Position numbers and translations under genes: made by a program. Below are positions 18,378 through 29,662 of a DNA stretch of 45,572 nt, piece by piece. The stretch spans positions 1-45,572 of the forward strand of contig JAHFOQ010000005.1 of assembly GCA_023261595.1 (NCBI GenBank), given 5' to 3'. The stretch is from a bacterium (GTDB lineage Bacteria > Patescibacteriota > Saccharimonadia > CAILAD01 > BJGX01). Below the pieces are notes generated by a model, which ran no database searches, had not been told where the DNA came from, and was given only the letters and a program-made list of their open reading frames with translations. Numbering within the stretch: position 1 is the first letter of the stretch; the number at the start of each line of letters is the position of its first letter.

Positions 18378-21130
18378 TTAATACTAGCACCGTTTGGTAT
18401 CATTTCAAGTGTAGTTCCGTACAGCTGAACTTTTGGTAAACTTGCATATTGAGACAGATACAACTGAGAGTTAAGAATCCATCGCTTAGTGCCATTCTCA
18501 ATCAAGTAGATTTTACCGTCATATCCTTGGGCAATTGTCTGTAAATAAATAGTTAACGGGAATGAATCGAATACTGAGGCAGAAATAATCTCGTCTGTAC
18601 TAGCATTAGAGCCATACGCTGTTTTTGTATTAGAATCTGGAAAACCAGCAGATGAGCCAAAATTAATCATTTTAGTACCACTCCCCGTTTTTTTAAAGAA
18701 AGTTGGTGCTAATTTTCCAGAGTCAGTAAAGCTATCGACAGTTGATTGTGCTAGTAGTGTGATAGGTATTTGTCGGCTAATAAAGCCGTAGTTTACTAAC
18801 CGGGCAAAGCTATCAATATAGTATTTATTACCCTGGCTAAGTAGCCAAACTCTTGAATCCGCCTGATTACTTGATTGAACAAGGTATGAAGCTCGATTAC
18901 TAGATAAAGGGAAATAGTTTACAGATAATGATGTTGTATTTCCAGAGTTAACTCCATATGCATCATCAAAACCACTTAAAGCGATGCGCTGCCCATTCTC
19001 CATGACGTAATTTATTCCACTGCTCTTCATAAATATCTTAACGCTGCCTTGTGTAGTAAAGCGATTAAGTGTAGCTGGCGCGATACTCACTGGATTACTA
19101 AAACCCCATTGGCTCAATAGATTATCTGGTACAGAGTAGTAATTACCATCATTTAATAAATATCTACCTAATCCAGTATCTACTTTAAAAGATACAGGAG
19201 CAGTTTGTGGATACTGATAAATTAAGGATTGTGAAAGTGATATCACTGATGCAGTTCTTGGATAACCCCAAGCATTGAGCGTATTTCCATCCGGAATATA
19301 ACGAACATTCTCATTTTCATTAGTGTAAATATTAGAGGTGCCTTTTATTTGATAAAGTGTTGATGCATTTTGTCCATCTTGTAGCTGAGCAATACTTGCT
19401 TGGTCGTAAATATCAATTGTATTTGGGTCTGCCTTCCATGCGGATAAGGTTGAGCCGTCTGGAACCCAGTGTTTTTGCCCATCTAATATATAGGTTTTAT
19501 CTGTAGGAGAAACAACTCTTACAACACTTGATGCATTCGAAGCGGGTACTAGTAAGTTTGCAAGGTTCGGACTAATGGTTAATAAGTTATTAGTGTAGCC
19601 CCATGTGTTTAAGATATTATTGTTAGGTATATATCTTTTCTTTCCACCATCTAATAAATACCACTTATTATCATCTGATGGCTTTAGGAAGTTTGAATAA
19701 TTTATACTCGGTAAAAATCCAAGTGCAAGATTATTGATTTCGACGTAAGCAGGGTTTCCCCAGTTCGATGATTGTATAGTTGATAATGAGCCGATTTTAC
19801 GATTTGTGTCTATAACATATTTTGATCCAGATGAGCTAATATATCTGGATAGATCGGTTCCAGTAGTTTTCGTGGCCAAATATTCTGGTGTTACTGTCGT
19901 CTCTTGTGATGGGATAAATCCCCACTGATATAATAGATCATCATTTGGAATCTTATTAACCTGGTTTCCATTCATAACATAATGAGACATATCATTTGTA
20001 CTCTTCACAAATCTCCCTAGATAATTTTTTTCGGGTAAATTATTCAACACAACAGTTGCTGGTACCGCATCTACATCTTGCTGAGTGAAGCCCCAAAGCT
20101 GCAGGTGTTGCATTGTTGGGATATAATGCTTTTCACCATTTGAAACAAAGTAATAATACGGGCCAGATCTACCTACTTGTTTTAAATTTGGCAATGTTGC
20201 TAGAGAATCAAAATATGATTGAGGGACTTGAAGAACCGGATAACTATCTAATTTCCAGCTATAATAAGTTTCCGAAGTAGGAATCCACATTTTTGTTCCA
20301 CCAATTTGTAAGAAATACCGAGAATCATTTGGCGCTTGTATTACTTGAGTAATATATTCAGATGAATAAGTAGAGCCAAACCAGTCAGTATAGTCTCTCC
20401 AAAAGTTTCTATTGCCGTATGCGCTGCATGAATCACCACTACCATATAGATTATTTAGGGCAGCTTGGTTTGGTTGGTATGGAGTGTAAGAATACAATGC
20501 AGCCGTACCCCTTGTTTGAATATAGACACTACTAGATCCACATGCTGAATTAGGGCTCCATTGTATATTTGCTTGGCCTGTTCGATATGGTACAAACCAG
20601 TTTGGATTATCATCAAAATAATTTCTAAAATGTCTCGCCCCTTGTCCAACTTGATTTGTAAATCCATAAAATGCTGGGTCACAACTACCACTGTCTGGGC
20701 AAGCAAAGCCCATAGCAGTTCGGTATTGCCACGCTTCTGGCCAAGTATCAGTAATTAATCCATTTTCTTTTTGCAATGTCACAATAATAACTTGTGGATT
20801 GATGTTATAATTTTGCGATTGTTCCCAAATTATCTGCGCTGAGCTCTTGCCATTTTCTACATAATCCTTTAAACACGTATAGCCAGCTCGGCAACTTGGT
20901 ACCTTTGAATTTAAGAATAATTGTATGTCGGTAATCGACATACTATTCTTATTAGTGAAAACACCGTCATCAATGATTCTGCCAGCATTAAAAGATGATC
21001 CGTTTGCAGCACTTGCAGAGTTGGTTAATAAAAAAACAGAAAGGAGCGCAATCAAAACACCCATTACAAAAAATAATGTTTTTCTCCTACTCAACTGTAA
21101 TAGTCTGATTAACATTTCCCTCTTTTCCAT
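18374..21130 (-). CDS. Large secreted protein: N-terminal hemagglutinin/muramidase-like domain plus about 12 divergent repeats
   Basis: Signal peptide ...LLTNSASAA; SAQIIWEQSQNYNINPQVIIVTLQKENGLITD; repeats of WYLLDGGKKRYIPNNNILNTWGYTN type. Confidence 0.75.
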   Translation of the reverse strand: MEKREMLIRLLQLSRRKTLFFVMGVLIALLSVFLLTNSASAANGSSFNAGRIIDDGVFTNKNSMSITDIQLFLNSKVPSCRAGYTCLKDYVENGKSSAQIIWEQSQNYNINPQVIIVTLQKENGLITDTWPEAWQYRTAMGFACPDSGSCDPAFYGFTNQVGQGARHFRNYFDDNPNWFVPYRTGQANIQWSPNSACGSSSVYIQTRGTAALYSYTPYQPNQAALNNLYGSGDSCSAYGNRNFWRDYTDWFGSTYSSEYITQVIQAPNDSRYFLQIGGTKMWIPTSETYYSWKLDSYPVLQVPQSYFDSLATLPNLKQVGRSGPYYYFVSNGEKHYIPTMQHLQLWGFTQQDVDAVPATVVLNNLPEKNYLGRFVKSTNDMSHYVMNGNQVNKIPNDDLLYQWGFIPSQETTVTPEYLATKTTGTDLSRYISSSGSKYVIDTNRKIGSLSTIQSSNWGNPAYVEINNLALGFLPSINYSNFLKPSDDNKWYLLDGGKKRYIPNNNILNTWGYTNNLLTISPNLANLLVPASNASSVVRVVSPTDKTYILDGQKHWVPDGSTLSAWKADPNTIDIYDQASIAQLQDGQNASTLYQIKGTSNIYTNENENVRYIPDGNTLNAWGYPRTASVISLSQSLIYQYPQTAPVSFKVDTGLGRYLLNDGNYYSVPDNLLSQWGFSNPVSIAPATLNRFTTQGSVKIFMKSSGINYVMENGQRIALSGFDDAYGVNSGNTTSLSVNYFPLSSNRASYLVQSSNQADSRVWLLSQGNKYYIDSFARLVNYGFISRQIPITLLAQSTVDSFTDSGKLAPTFFKKTGSGTKMINFGSSAGFPDSNTKTAYGSNASTDEIISASVFDSFPLTIYLQTIAQGYDGKIYLIENGTKRWILNSQLYLSQYASLPKVQLYGTTLEMIPNGASIN

Positions 21131-21605
21131 TACTTTCTGCTTTTATATTCATCTGCCATTGGCCTTTTTTTAATTCAGTTTTAGCGATAGAGAAACCATT
21201 GCAATAATAATAACTTGGTCCTTGCGCAATTGTGCCAGTTTTTGTCACAGTAATTGAGTCTTTTGTTAAAGTTAGAACACATTTCCCATTAGAAGCCCCA
21301 TTTACTAAAGCTCTGATATTAAGCAAGGTGTCAGTTTGCGAAACTTGAGTTATCGATAATGAAATACTGCTACTTTGACTTGGCTGAGCAGGTGATGCTG
21401 AACTATTGTTGCTAGAACTCTTGTTTTGAATTGATGTACCATCGGGTAATTGTTTCTGATCGGTATTAGATGTAGTGTTTTTCTGACTGTATTTTTTTAC
21501 TACCAAAAAAGTAGCTACAGACAAGATAATAAGTATGACTACAAGAGTCATGATAGTTATAGTTTTTTTTTGTGTTTTTTTATTCATATTTGTGCCCCTA
21601 TTCAC
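21087..21605 (-). CDS. Small membrane-anchored extracellular protein; likely start ATG at 21587
   Basis: N-terminal TM followed by Ser/Gln-rich linker; AGGGG 7 nt before ATG 21587; TATAAT at 21611-21616. Confidence 0.6.
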   Translation of the reverse strand: MNRGTNMNKKTQKKTITIMTLVVILIILSVATFLVVKKYSQKNTTSNTDQKQLPDGTSIQNKSSSNNSSASPAQPSQSSSISLSITQVSQTDTLLNIRALVNGASNGKCVLTLTKDSITVTKTGTIAQGPSYYYCNGFSIAKTELKKGQWQMNIKAESNGKEGNVNQTITVE

Positions 21606-21681
21606 TAATTATTATACAACTTTCAGAATAAAAATTAAAGGGCCCAATTCTAGTATTTTGGGTATAGTGTATAATCTTGAT

Positions 21682-23046
21682 GTGCACAAGAAACAAATAT
21701 TTTCGTTTAATTACTATCTTCAGTCACCATGGCTAGTTTTTATATCACTATCTTTGATTTTTGGTATATTAATGTTGATTTTTCTCCCACCCTTTGCTGC
21801 ACCAGATGAACCAGCTCATTTTTATAGAGCATATCAGATTAGCAAACTAAACTTAACAAGTCACACTACAAATGAAGGTGCATTAGGTGGTATCGTACTA
21901 AAGATTCCGCCAAATAAACTCTTTTCAAATTGGAAGTTAACCAATGATGAGTTTGTGTCTTTTCCTAATACAGCAGTTTATAGCCCGGCAGGGTACCTAC
22001 CTCAGTCGACAGGAATTGGTTTAGCCAGAACTGCAAAACTACCGGTTGGCTATATGGTTTTACTCGGTAGATTCTTTAATTTGCTAACATATATACTATT
22101 AGTATTTATAGCTATTCGATTAGTACCATTTGGAAAATGGGTATATTGCGTAATTGGTTTGTTTCCAGTAGCAATACAGCAGGCAGCTTCTCTATCGATC
22201 GATGGCATTACAATTGGGCTTTGCTTTATTCTTATAGCCTTACTGCAAAAACTGTTTTATCAAAAGAACAAAATTACCAACCAAGAGATTGCCTGGCTAT
22301 TGTTATTAGCTTCTGGTATAGCCCTAACTAAACCAAATGGTCTAGTATTGCTCATTCCGCTCATATTCCTACCAAAATCTCTATTTATTAATATAAAACA
22401 AAAAATATCTATCATTGGAGGCGCAATTCTCGCAGCTGTTACTTCATATTTTATGTGGAGTGAAGTTATTAAGCTGAAACACTATAATACCAACTCTTCG
22501 CAAACTATTGGGTTATTAAATGTTAACCCTTCGGATCAGTTAAGTTTTATTTTAAAATCACCAATAGTATTTTTTAAGGTATTATTTAAATCCTTTATCT
22601 TCCAGGGAACTGGTGGTGATGCTAAACCAGATTTTTACCTAACCTCGATGTACGGCTATTTCTCTAACTTCTTATATAAGTTACCCTTATCTTTACTAAT
22701 AATGGGCTATGTTCTGCTCTTCATAGTACTAATAACTAAAGAAAAAGATGAAAAAATAAATACATCCTATCTACTTAGCCAGACAAGTACTTTCTTATTG
22801 GCTATACTAGGGGTAGCCGTTGCACTATACCTTGTATGGACACCTGTTGGTGCACCTCAAATAGAAGGTATACAGGGTCGGTATTTTATTCCTTTCTTAC
22901 CATTACTAATTCCATTAGGTATATATGCAAAAAGGTGGATAAATATATCCACAAAAAGCCCTTTAGTACTGGGTTGTATTGTAACTTTCATTGCTTCTTG
23001 TAATCTTTTGGCAATGATTATACTTACTTCTCGTTGGTTTCATTAA
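21682..23046 (+). CDS. DUF2142-family membrane protein; likely GTG start at 21682 rather than 21535
   Basis: FLPPFAAPDEPAHFYRAYQISKL motif; multi-TM; TATAAT at 21670-21675. Confidence 0.8.
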   Translation: MHKKQIFSFNYYLQSPWLVFISLSLIFGILMLIFLPPFAAPDEPAHFYRAYQISKLNLTSHTTNEGALGGIVLKIPPNKLFSNWKLTNDEFVSFPNTAVYSPAGYLPQSTGIGLARTAKLPVGYMVLLGRFFNLLTYILLVFIAIRLVPFGKWVYCVIGLFPVAIQQAASLSIDGITIGLCFILIALLQKLFYQKNKITNQEIAWLLLLASGIALTKPNGLVLLIPLIFLPKSLFINIKQKISIIGGAILAAVTSYFMWSEVIKLKHYNTNSSQTIGLLNVNPSDQLSFILKSPIVFFKVLFKSFIFQGTGGDAKPDFYLTSMYGYFSNFLYKLPLSLLIMGYVLLFIVLITKEKDEKINTSYLLSQTSTFLLAILGVAVALYLVWTPVGAPQIEGIQGRYFIPFLPLLIPLGIYAKRWINISTKSPLVLGCIVTFIASCNLLAMIILTSRWFH

Positions 23047-23408
23047 TCTTTATTCTTGGTATTTCTTAGTGCAATTTCTTGGTTTAGTCTAGAAAGCTTA
23101 TTCTGTAAATCTTCGATTTTATATGATTGTCGAAAGACTACGTAGATTAGAAAAATAATGGCAGTAATCTGCAGGGTGTCATACAGACTCAGTGGAGTGC
23201 TAGATATAAGATTGCTTTGTTCTAAATAATTAAAGATTTGTTGGTTAAATAAAATTCCTAAAGTTAATATAGACCAAAATATTAGTAATATGATCAGCCC
23301 GCGTGTGCTAATCTTTTTACGTTTGTAGTTATCATAAATACGTAATAAAAATAATAATAAAATTGGGAGACATAAGATAATAAGAATGTTGTATTTTGTA
23401 AGCCACAT
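23043..23408 (-). CDS. DUF2304-family small membrane protein
   Basis: 121 aa, three TM plus C-terminal coil, immediately downstream of a DPM1-like GT2. Confidence 0.7.
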   Translation of the reverse strand: MWLTKYNILIILCLPILLLFLLRIYDNYKRKKISTRGLIILLIFWSILTLGILFNQQIFNYLEQSNLISSTPLSLYDTLQITAIIFLIYVVFRQSYKIEDLQNKLSRLNQEIALRNTKNKD

Positions 23409-23409
23409 A

Positions 23410-24108
23410 TTATACCTCTCTTAGTTTCTGACGAATTAGGTTCTTAATTATTCGTAACGCATTAATATTACTCTGCCCTTTAGCCTTAGAATAGTCTGTA
23501 TAAATTGCTTGGATAGGTATTTCTGTTATTTTAAGATTTTGCTGCTTAGCGCGCCAAACAATTTCAGAACAAAACTCAAAACCATTGCTTCGGATTTCAA
23601 TTTTTTCTATAGCTTTTTTAGAAAAGGCTTTTAGCCCAGACTGGGAATCTGTAACACTCACCCCAAGAATAACTCGGGTAGCAAAATTTAAAACCTTATT
23701 GCCGAATACTCTAATAACCGGCATACCTTCTGTATTAAGAAGCCTACTCCCAATTACAAGATCGTAGTCATCATTAACTAGTTTATTAATAACGTTGATT
23801 AAGTCTTTAGGAGAGTGCTGGCCGTCAGCATCGATAGTTACCGCAAAATCATACCCCTCTCGCTTAGCGTATGTTAGGCCGGTACGTGTGGCGGCGCCAC
23901 TACCCATATTTACATAATGACTGAGTGTTAAAACAACATCACCAATAACCTTCTCTGTATCGTCTGAGGATCCATCGTTCACAATTACTATATCTAAATC
24001 AACATTTTTTAATTTTTTCGATTCTTGGCTAATTCTTGTATATACATCTTTTATAACCTCGGCTTCGTTGTAAGCAGGAACAATAATTAAGCCTGTTATA
24101 GTTCTCAT
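23410..24108 (-). CDS. Polyprenyl-phosphate glycosyltransferase, GT2 (DPM1-like)
   Basis: GLIIVPAYNEAEVIKDVYTRI, VIVNDGSSDDTE, TIDADGQHSPKDL, SRLLNTEGMP. Confidence 0.92.
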   Translation of the reverse strand: MRTITGLIIVPAYNEAEVIKDVYTRISQESKKLKNVDLDIVIVNDGSSDDTEKVIGDVVLTLSHYVNMGSGAATRTGLTYAKREGYDFAVTIDADGQHSPKDLINVINKLVNDDYDLVIGSRLLNTEGMPVIRVFGNKVLNFATRVILGVSVTDSQSGLKAFSKKAIEKIEIRSNGFEFCSEIVWRAKQQNLKITEIPIQAIYTDYSKAKGQSNINALRIIKNLIRQKLREV

Positions 24109-24473
24109 TTTTGTACTACCAAAGCAAGTCCCACTAGTATTACAACAAGGCCTATAATGTTTATTATTGTAATTTTTTCGTGAAAAATATAGTAAGAAAT
24201 CATTGTAGAGAAAACTAATGCAAGTCCAGTTATACTAAGTTGCACAACAAAAAATTTGAATTTAGTAAATAAGAACAAGTAAACGGCGGTAGTTAAGACA
24301 TATAAAATACCACCAAGCCAAATCTTTGGGTTAGTGATAGTATGAACAACAATTGTCCCAAACGACCCCTCTAATAACTTATCGCTAACTACCGCATGCC
24401 TCCACAAAGCTTGCGCGGAGATAAGCAGAATCGCCACTAAGGGTATTAATAAGATTAACAAATTACCTGTCAT
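24105..24473 (-). CDS. Small EamA/DMT-like membrane protein
   Basis: 122 aa, about four TM; FSTMISYYIFHEKITIINIIGLVVILVGLALVVQ. Confidence 0.75.
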   Translation of the reverse strand: MTGNLLILLIPLVAILLISAQALWRHAVVSDKLLEGSFGTIVVHTITNPKIWLGGILYVLTTAVYLFLFTKFKFFVVQLSITGLALVFSTMISYYIFHEKITIINIIGLVVILVGLALVVQK

Positions 24474-24515
24474 AATGTATAGATTATATCATTTTCAGGT
24501 TAAAATGAGAGAGAA

Positions 24516-25547
24516 ATGAATAAAAAATTATCAATCGGTATTGTAATAGTTGTACATAATACTCCTGGGCGGCTAAAGAAGTTACTGACCTCTTTGAAGG
24601 GCCAAATAAAGGATAGTGATTATATTGTAGTTGTAGATAATCACCCTGAACATACTTCTGTTAAGATTGCTAATGATTTTAAAGAAGTTAAAAAAGTTAT
24701 ACTCTCTAAAAATAACGGCTTTGCAGTCGGTTGTAACAGTGGTGTAGAAACATTGCCAAAAAATATAGATACAGTGTTCTTTATAAATCCAGATACAACG
24801 CTTAGCCCAGACGCATTGAATCGTCTAAGGACAAATATACCAAACGTATGGTCTGCTTGGATGGGTCTGCTTGTTAAAAAAGATGGTTTAGTTAACAGCG
24901 CTGGTAATGTTGTCCATATATCTGGTCTATCTTGGTGTAGTGGATTCAACAAAGAACCAAGTGAATATACCGAGAATATAGAAGTTAATATCCTCTCCGG
25001 TGCCTGCCTAATGATACGTAAAAGTGAATTAGATAAAATTGGTGACATGCCTGAGGGATATTTTCTCTACTATGAAGACACTGAACTTTCAACTCGACTA
25101 TTGTTAGAAAATAAACAGATGGGCTTAATACATAATGCATTAATTTATCATGACTATGACTTTGGTAAATCGAAAACTAAGTGGTTTTATATAGAACGAA
25201 ATAGATATATGTATATACTACAAAATTGGCCCTTTGCAGTAATTATTCTTTTATTACCATACTTACTTATAGTCGATCTGGGTTTGTTTATTATAAGTAT
25301 TTTAGAAAGGAGATTTGTTTTAAAAGTTAAGTCTCTTGGGTCATTTTTAGTTACTATTCCAAACGTTTTAAAAAAACGTAAAGTTATTATCAATACCAAG
25401 AAAATCTCTTCTTATAGTTTTCTAAATAATTTAGCGACAAAAATAGATACAGAACAACTGGGTAACCCAAAAAAATTTACTATTATTAATGTGATATCTA
25501 GTTTTTATAAAAAAATATGCCTTTTAGTTTTATTACCTTTTAAGTAA
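24516..25547 (+). CDS. Glycosyltransferase family 2 with C-terminal TM region
   Basis: IGIVIVVHNTPGRLKKLLTSLKGQ, FFINPDTTLSPDAL, ILSGACLMIRKSELDKIGDMPEGYFLYYEDTELSTR. Confidence 0.9.
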   Translation: MNKKLSIGIVIVVHNTPGRLKKLLTSLKGQIKDSDYIVVVDNHPEHTSVKIANDFKEVKKVILSKNNGFAVGCNSGVETLPKNIDTVFFINPDTTLSPDALNRLRTNIPNVWSAWMGLLVKKDGLVNSAGNVVHISGLSWCSGFNKEPSEYTENIEVNILSGACLMIRKSELDKIGDMPEGYFLYYEDTELSTRLLLENKQMGLIHNALIYHDYDFGKSKTKWFYIERNRYMYILQNWPFAVIILLLPYLLIVDLGLFIISILERRFVLKVKSLGSFLVTIPNVLKKRKVIINTKKISSYSFLNNLATKIDTEQLGNPKKFTIINVISSFYKKICLLVLLPFK

Positions 25548-25553
25548 ATAGTC

Positions 25554-25559
25554 TATAAT
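25554..25559 (+). promoter_or_regulatory. -10 element TATAAT, 7 nt before the ATG at 25567 (leaderless candidate)
   Basis: gtcTATAATtgaacgaATG. Confidence 0.65.
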
Positions 25560-25566
25560 TGAACGA

Positions 25567-26157
25567 ATGAAAAAAGACACATCACAACAAACTTATACTA
25601 CAAGACTTCAAACACTCCAGGGTAAAAAATGGAAAGAGAAACTCGATGTTCAGCGGCCATATCGATGGAATATTCGTAGACTAAAACTTGGCAAAACTCT
25701 AGATATTGGCTGTGGAATCGGCAGAAACCTTGAAAATTTAAACAAAAAGAGTGTTGGTCTCGATCACAATCTTCATTCTGTTGAGGTTTCGAAATCAAAA
25801 GGCCTCATAGCTTTTACACCTAATCAATTTAAGAGTAGCAAATACAATAAAAAGGGGTCTTTTGATTCAATTTTGATGGCTCATGTTATCGAACATTTAA
25901 ATCCTGCTGAGGCAAAAAAAATTATCAGTCAATATCTGCCATACCTCAAAAAGAGTGGCTGTATAGTAATAATTTGTCCACAAGAAAAAGGTTTTAGTTC
26001 TGACGAAACCCACGTTACCTATTTTGATTCAATAAAAATATCGAAACTATTAGAACAACTGGGATTAACGATTACAAAAACTTATTCATTTCCTTTCGTA
26101 AAACATATTGGCAAGGTTTTCACTTATAACGAAACTATTGTTATTGCAAAATACTAG
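25567..26157 (+). CDS. Class I SAM methyltransferase
   Basis: [37 protein letters not shown]. Confidence 0.85.
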   Translation: MKKDTSQQTYTTRLQTLQGKKWKEKLDVQRPYRWNIRRLKLGKTLDIGCGIGRNLENLNKKSVGLDHNLHSVEVSKSKGLIAFTPNQFKSSKYNKKGSFDSILMAHVIEHLNPAEAKKIISQYLPYLKKSGCIVIICPQEKGFSSDETHVTYFDSIKISKLLEQLGLTITKTYSFPFVKHIGKVFTYNETIVIAKY

Positions 26158-27014
26158 CTTAAAATACCGAGTAAGTACTTACCATACCCACTTTTTACCA
26201 GTGGTTCTGCAAGCTTAATAAGTTGTTTTTTATCAATAAAACCTTGCTTATACGCCACTTCTTCAATACAGCCAATCTTGTAGCCAGTTCTTTTTTCGAT
26301 AACATGAATATATTCTGCGGCATCCATCATAGAAGCAAACGTTCCGGTATCAAGCCAGGCTGAACCTGGCTCCATTATTTGCACAGTAAGACCACCTCGT
26401 TTAAGATATTCTTCGTTTACGGTGGTAATTTCTAACTCACCCCTATCGCTCGGTTTAATATTTTTTGAAATCTCTATAACACTATTGTCGTAAAAATATA
26501 AACCAACAACTGCATAATTACTTTTTGGTTCTGTTGGCTTTTCTTCTATTGATAATGCTTTGTTATCTTTATCAAATTCAACCACTCCATACCTTTCTGG
26601 GTCTGATACCTGATAAGCAAAGATAATACCGCCTTCTGGGTTACTACATTGTTGTAAACTATGGCCAAATTCTTGACCATGAAAAATATTATCGCCCAAA
26701 ATAAGCGCTACTTTATCATCACCAATAAATTTTTCGCCAATAATAAATGCCTGTGCAAGTCCTTCTGGTTTAGGTTGAACCGCATATTCTAGTTTGATTC
26801 CTAAATCACTCCCATCACCAAGCAGGCGTTTGAACTGATCACTATCATGTGGGGTAGTGATGATAAGAATTTCGTTAATACCCGCCATCATCAGAGTACT
26901 GAGTGGATAATAAATCATTGGCTTATCATAAATAGGCATTAGTTGCTTACTAATTCCTTTGGTTATTGGATATAACCGACTACCACTTCCACCTGCTAAT
27001 ATAATTCCCTTCAA
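26154..27014 (-). CDS. rmlA: Glucose-1-phosphate thymidylyltransferase; TTG start at 27014
   Basis: [46 protein letters not shown] just upstream. Confidence 0.96.
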   Translation of the reverse strand: MKGIILAGGSGSRLYPITKGISKQLMPIYDKPMIYYPLSTLMMAGINEILIITTPHDSDQFKRLLGDGSDLGIKLEYAVQPKPEGLAQAFIIGEKFIGDDKVALILGDNIFHGQEFGHSLQQCSNPEGGIIFAYQVSDPERYGVVEFDKDNKALSIEEKPTEPKSNYAVVGLYFYDNSVIEISKNIKPSDRGELEITTVNEEYLKRGGLTVQIMEPGSAWLDTGTFASMMDAAEYIHVIEKRTGYKIGCIEEVAYKQGFIDKKQLIKLAEPLVKSGYGKYLLGILS

Positions 27015-27055
27015 ACAATTCTCCCCTTTAACTATTTGATTATACCAGATAGAAA

Positions 27056-27080
27056 ATACCTCTACACTAGGTAGAGGTAT
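27056..27080 (-). terminator. Hairpin with weak U-tract after rmlD; the rmlD stop codon lies in its loop
   Basis: ATACCTCTAC-ACTAG-GTAGAGGTAT perfect 10-bp stem, TTTTCT on the minus strand. Confidence 0.6.
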
Positions 27081-27942
27081 GAGATTGAATATAATCACTG
27101 AGTGCGGCGTACCACCCACGAATATAAAAACTTCTTTTGTCTGAATTTTTATCAACAATAACACTCTTTGAGTAGTCTAGAACTGAGTAGCGTGGTCTTG
27201 GTGCGATAATCTGAGAATTGAGTTTAGTATATTCTTCGGTATTTATGGGTACTACACGACAATTCCTATGAGCAAGTTCAAAGATCATCTGGGCAAAATT
27301 AGCCCAAGTAATTCCTTCACCGCCATTACAGAAATGGTGTATTCCAGGTTTCGGTGAGAAGGTAATAATAAACTCACAAAACTGAGCCAGATCTCTCGCA
27401 TTTGTTGGCAAGCCGTATTGATCGTTTACTACCATTACTTCATTTCTGTTATTACTTAATGTAAGCATAGTGTTCACAAAATTTTGACCATCACCATACA
27501 GCCATGAAGTACGGATAATGTAGTGATTAGAACAAGACTGAACAGCTCGCTCTCCAAGTACCTTAGATTTGCCATATAGAGTGAGTGGGTTTGTCTGAGT
27601 ATTAGTTGAATATGGTGTATCTGCATAGCCGTCAAATACATAATCCGAACTAATGTGTATTAAGTATGCTCCTACCTGATTACAAAGCTCTGCAATATGT
27701 TCCACTGCGATAGAATTGATAGCATAGGCTAGATCTGGCTGAACCTCAGCTACATCGACCTTCGTGAACGCTGTAGCGTTAATTACCCAACGAACGTCAG
27801 AATTGACACTAAATACCTTTTGTAATGAAGCTTTTTGGCTTACATCACATGTAGAATGATTGTAAAACTTTGCCTGCGGTATTACATCTTGCAAAGCACG
27901 TCCGAGCTGTCCGTTTGCACCCAATACAATTATCTCTGCCAT
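27067..27942 (-). CDS. rmlD: dTDP-4-dehydrorhamnose reductase
   Basis: [34 protein letters not shown]. Confidence 0.95.
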   Translation of the reverse strand: MAEIIVLGANGQLGRALQDVIPQAKFYNHSTCDVSQKASLQKVFSVNSDVRWVINATAFTKVDVAEVQPDLAYAINSIAVEHIAELCNQVGAYLIHISSDYVFDGYADTPYSTNTQTNPLTLYGKSKVLGERAVQSCSNHYIIRTSWLYGDGQNFVNTMLTLSNNRNEVMVVNDQYGLPTNARDLAQFCEFIITFSPKPGIHHFCNGGEGITWANFAQMIFELAHRNCRVVPINTEEYTKLNSQIIAPRPRYSVLDYSKSVIVDKNSDKRSFYIRGWYAALSDYIQSHTST

Positions 27943-28484
27943 GTACACCTACCCCAATCAAAATCCTTAAGAGGTAGTGCATTCTTGTCTCGCTCTGAAA
28001 CAATTGGATTGTTTATTGGCCAATCAATATCAATATCAGGATCATCATAGGCAATTTCGGCTTCTGTACCCGGATCATATAGACTACCAACGATGTAGTT
28101 ATACGAAGCTGTTTCTGAAACTACTACAAAGCCGTTACCAAAACCAATTGGTAAATACAGCTGGTAACCATTTCTTTCGGTAAGTGCCACCCCAGCATAC
28201 ATCCCAAAAGTGGGCGAATGCAGACGAAGATCAACTGCAACATTAAACACTTCTCCATGTGCACAACTCACCAGCTTGGGTTGACCAGGGCTTACTTGAA
28301 AATGAATTGCTCGCAACACGCCACGGCTTGAGCGGGAACGATTCATCTGAACCTCATCGATATTTATACCTACTTCTCGATATACTTCACGTCGATAGGT
28401 TTCTAAGAAGTAACCTCTATCATCACCAAAGATTTGTGGTTTTACCAAAAGTGCGCCATTCAGACCTAGGTCTTCAACTTCCAT
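27930..28484 (-). CDS. rmlC: dTDP-4-dehydrorhamnose 3,5-epimerase
   Basis: GALLVKPQIFGDDRGYFLETY; RGVLRAIHFQ; GFGNGFVVVSETA. Confidence 0.95.
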   Translation of the reverse strand: MEVEDLGLNGALLVKPQIFGDDRGYFLETYRREVYREVGINIDEVQMNRSRSSRGVLRAIHFQVSPGQPKLVSCAHGEVFNVAVDLRLHSPTFGMYAGVALTERNGYQLYLPIGFGNGFVVVSETASYNYIVGSLYDPGTEAEIAYDDPDIDIDWPINNPIVSERDKNALPLKDFDWGRCTWQR

Positions 28485-28557
28485 TTTTCACTCCTGTCGT
28501 GGAAAGGTACAACAGATGTAGTATAACGAATACTAGATTTATTTCAACACTATATTA

Positions 28558-29568
<1,011 letters not shown>

Positions 29569-29662
29569 TCAAGATTTTATTATCTGGTGTAATTGGTATT
29601 CTTATGCTTGGTGGAAGATTAGAAGTAGTATATAATTAAGACATCAAAAAGGCAAACTGACA

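Noticed and set aside
21535-21681. N-terminal extension of the DUF2142 gene
   Set aside because: Overlaps the divergent gene 21087..21605 and lies upstream of the TATAAT at 21670; GTG 21682 is more plausible
24641-25048. 135-aa minus-strand ORF
   Set aside because: Antisense to the GT2 at 24516..25547; no supporting features
27015-27164. N-terminal 50 residues of the rmlA ORF track
   Set aside because: RmlA homology starts at KGIILAGG; the extension overlaps rmlD and the terminator hairpin
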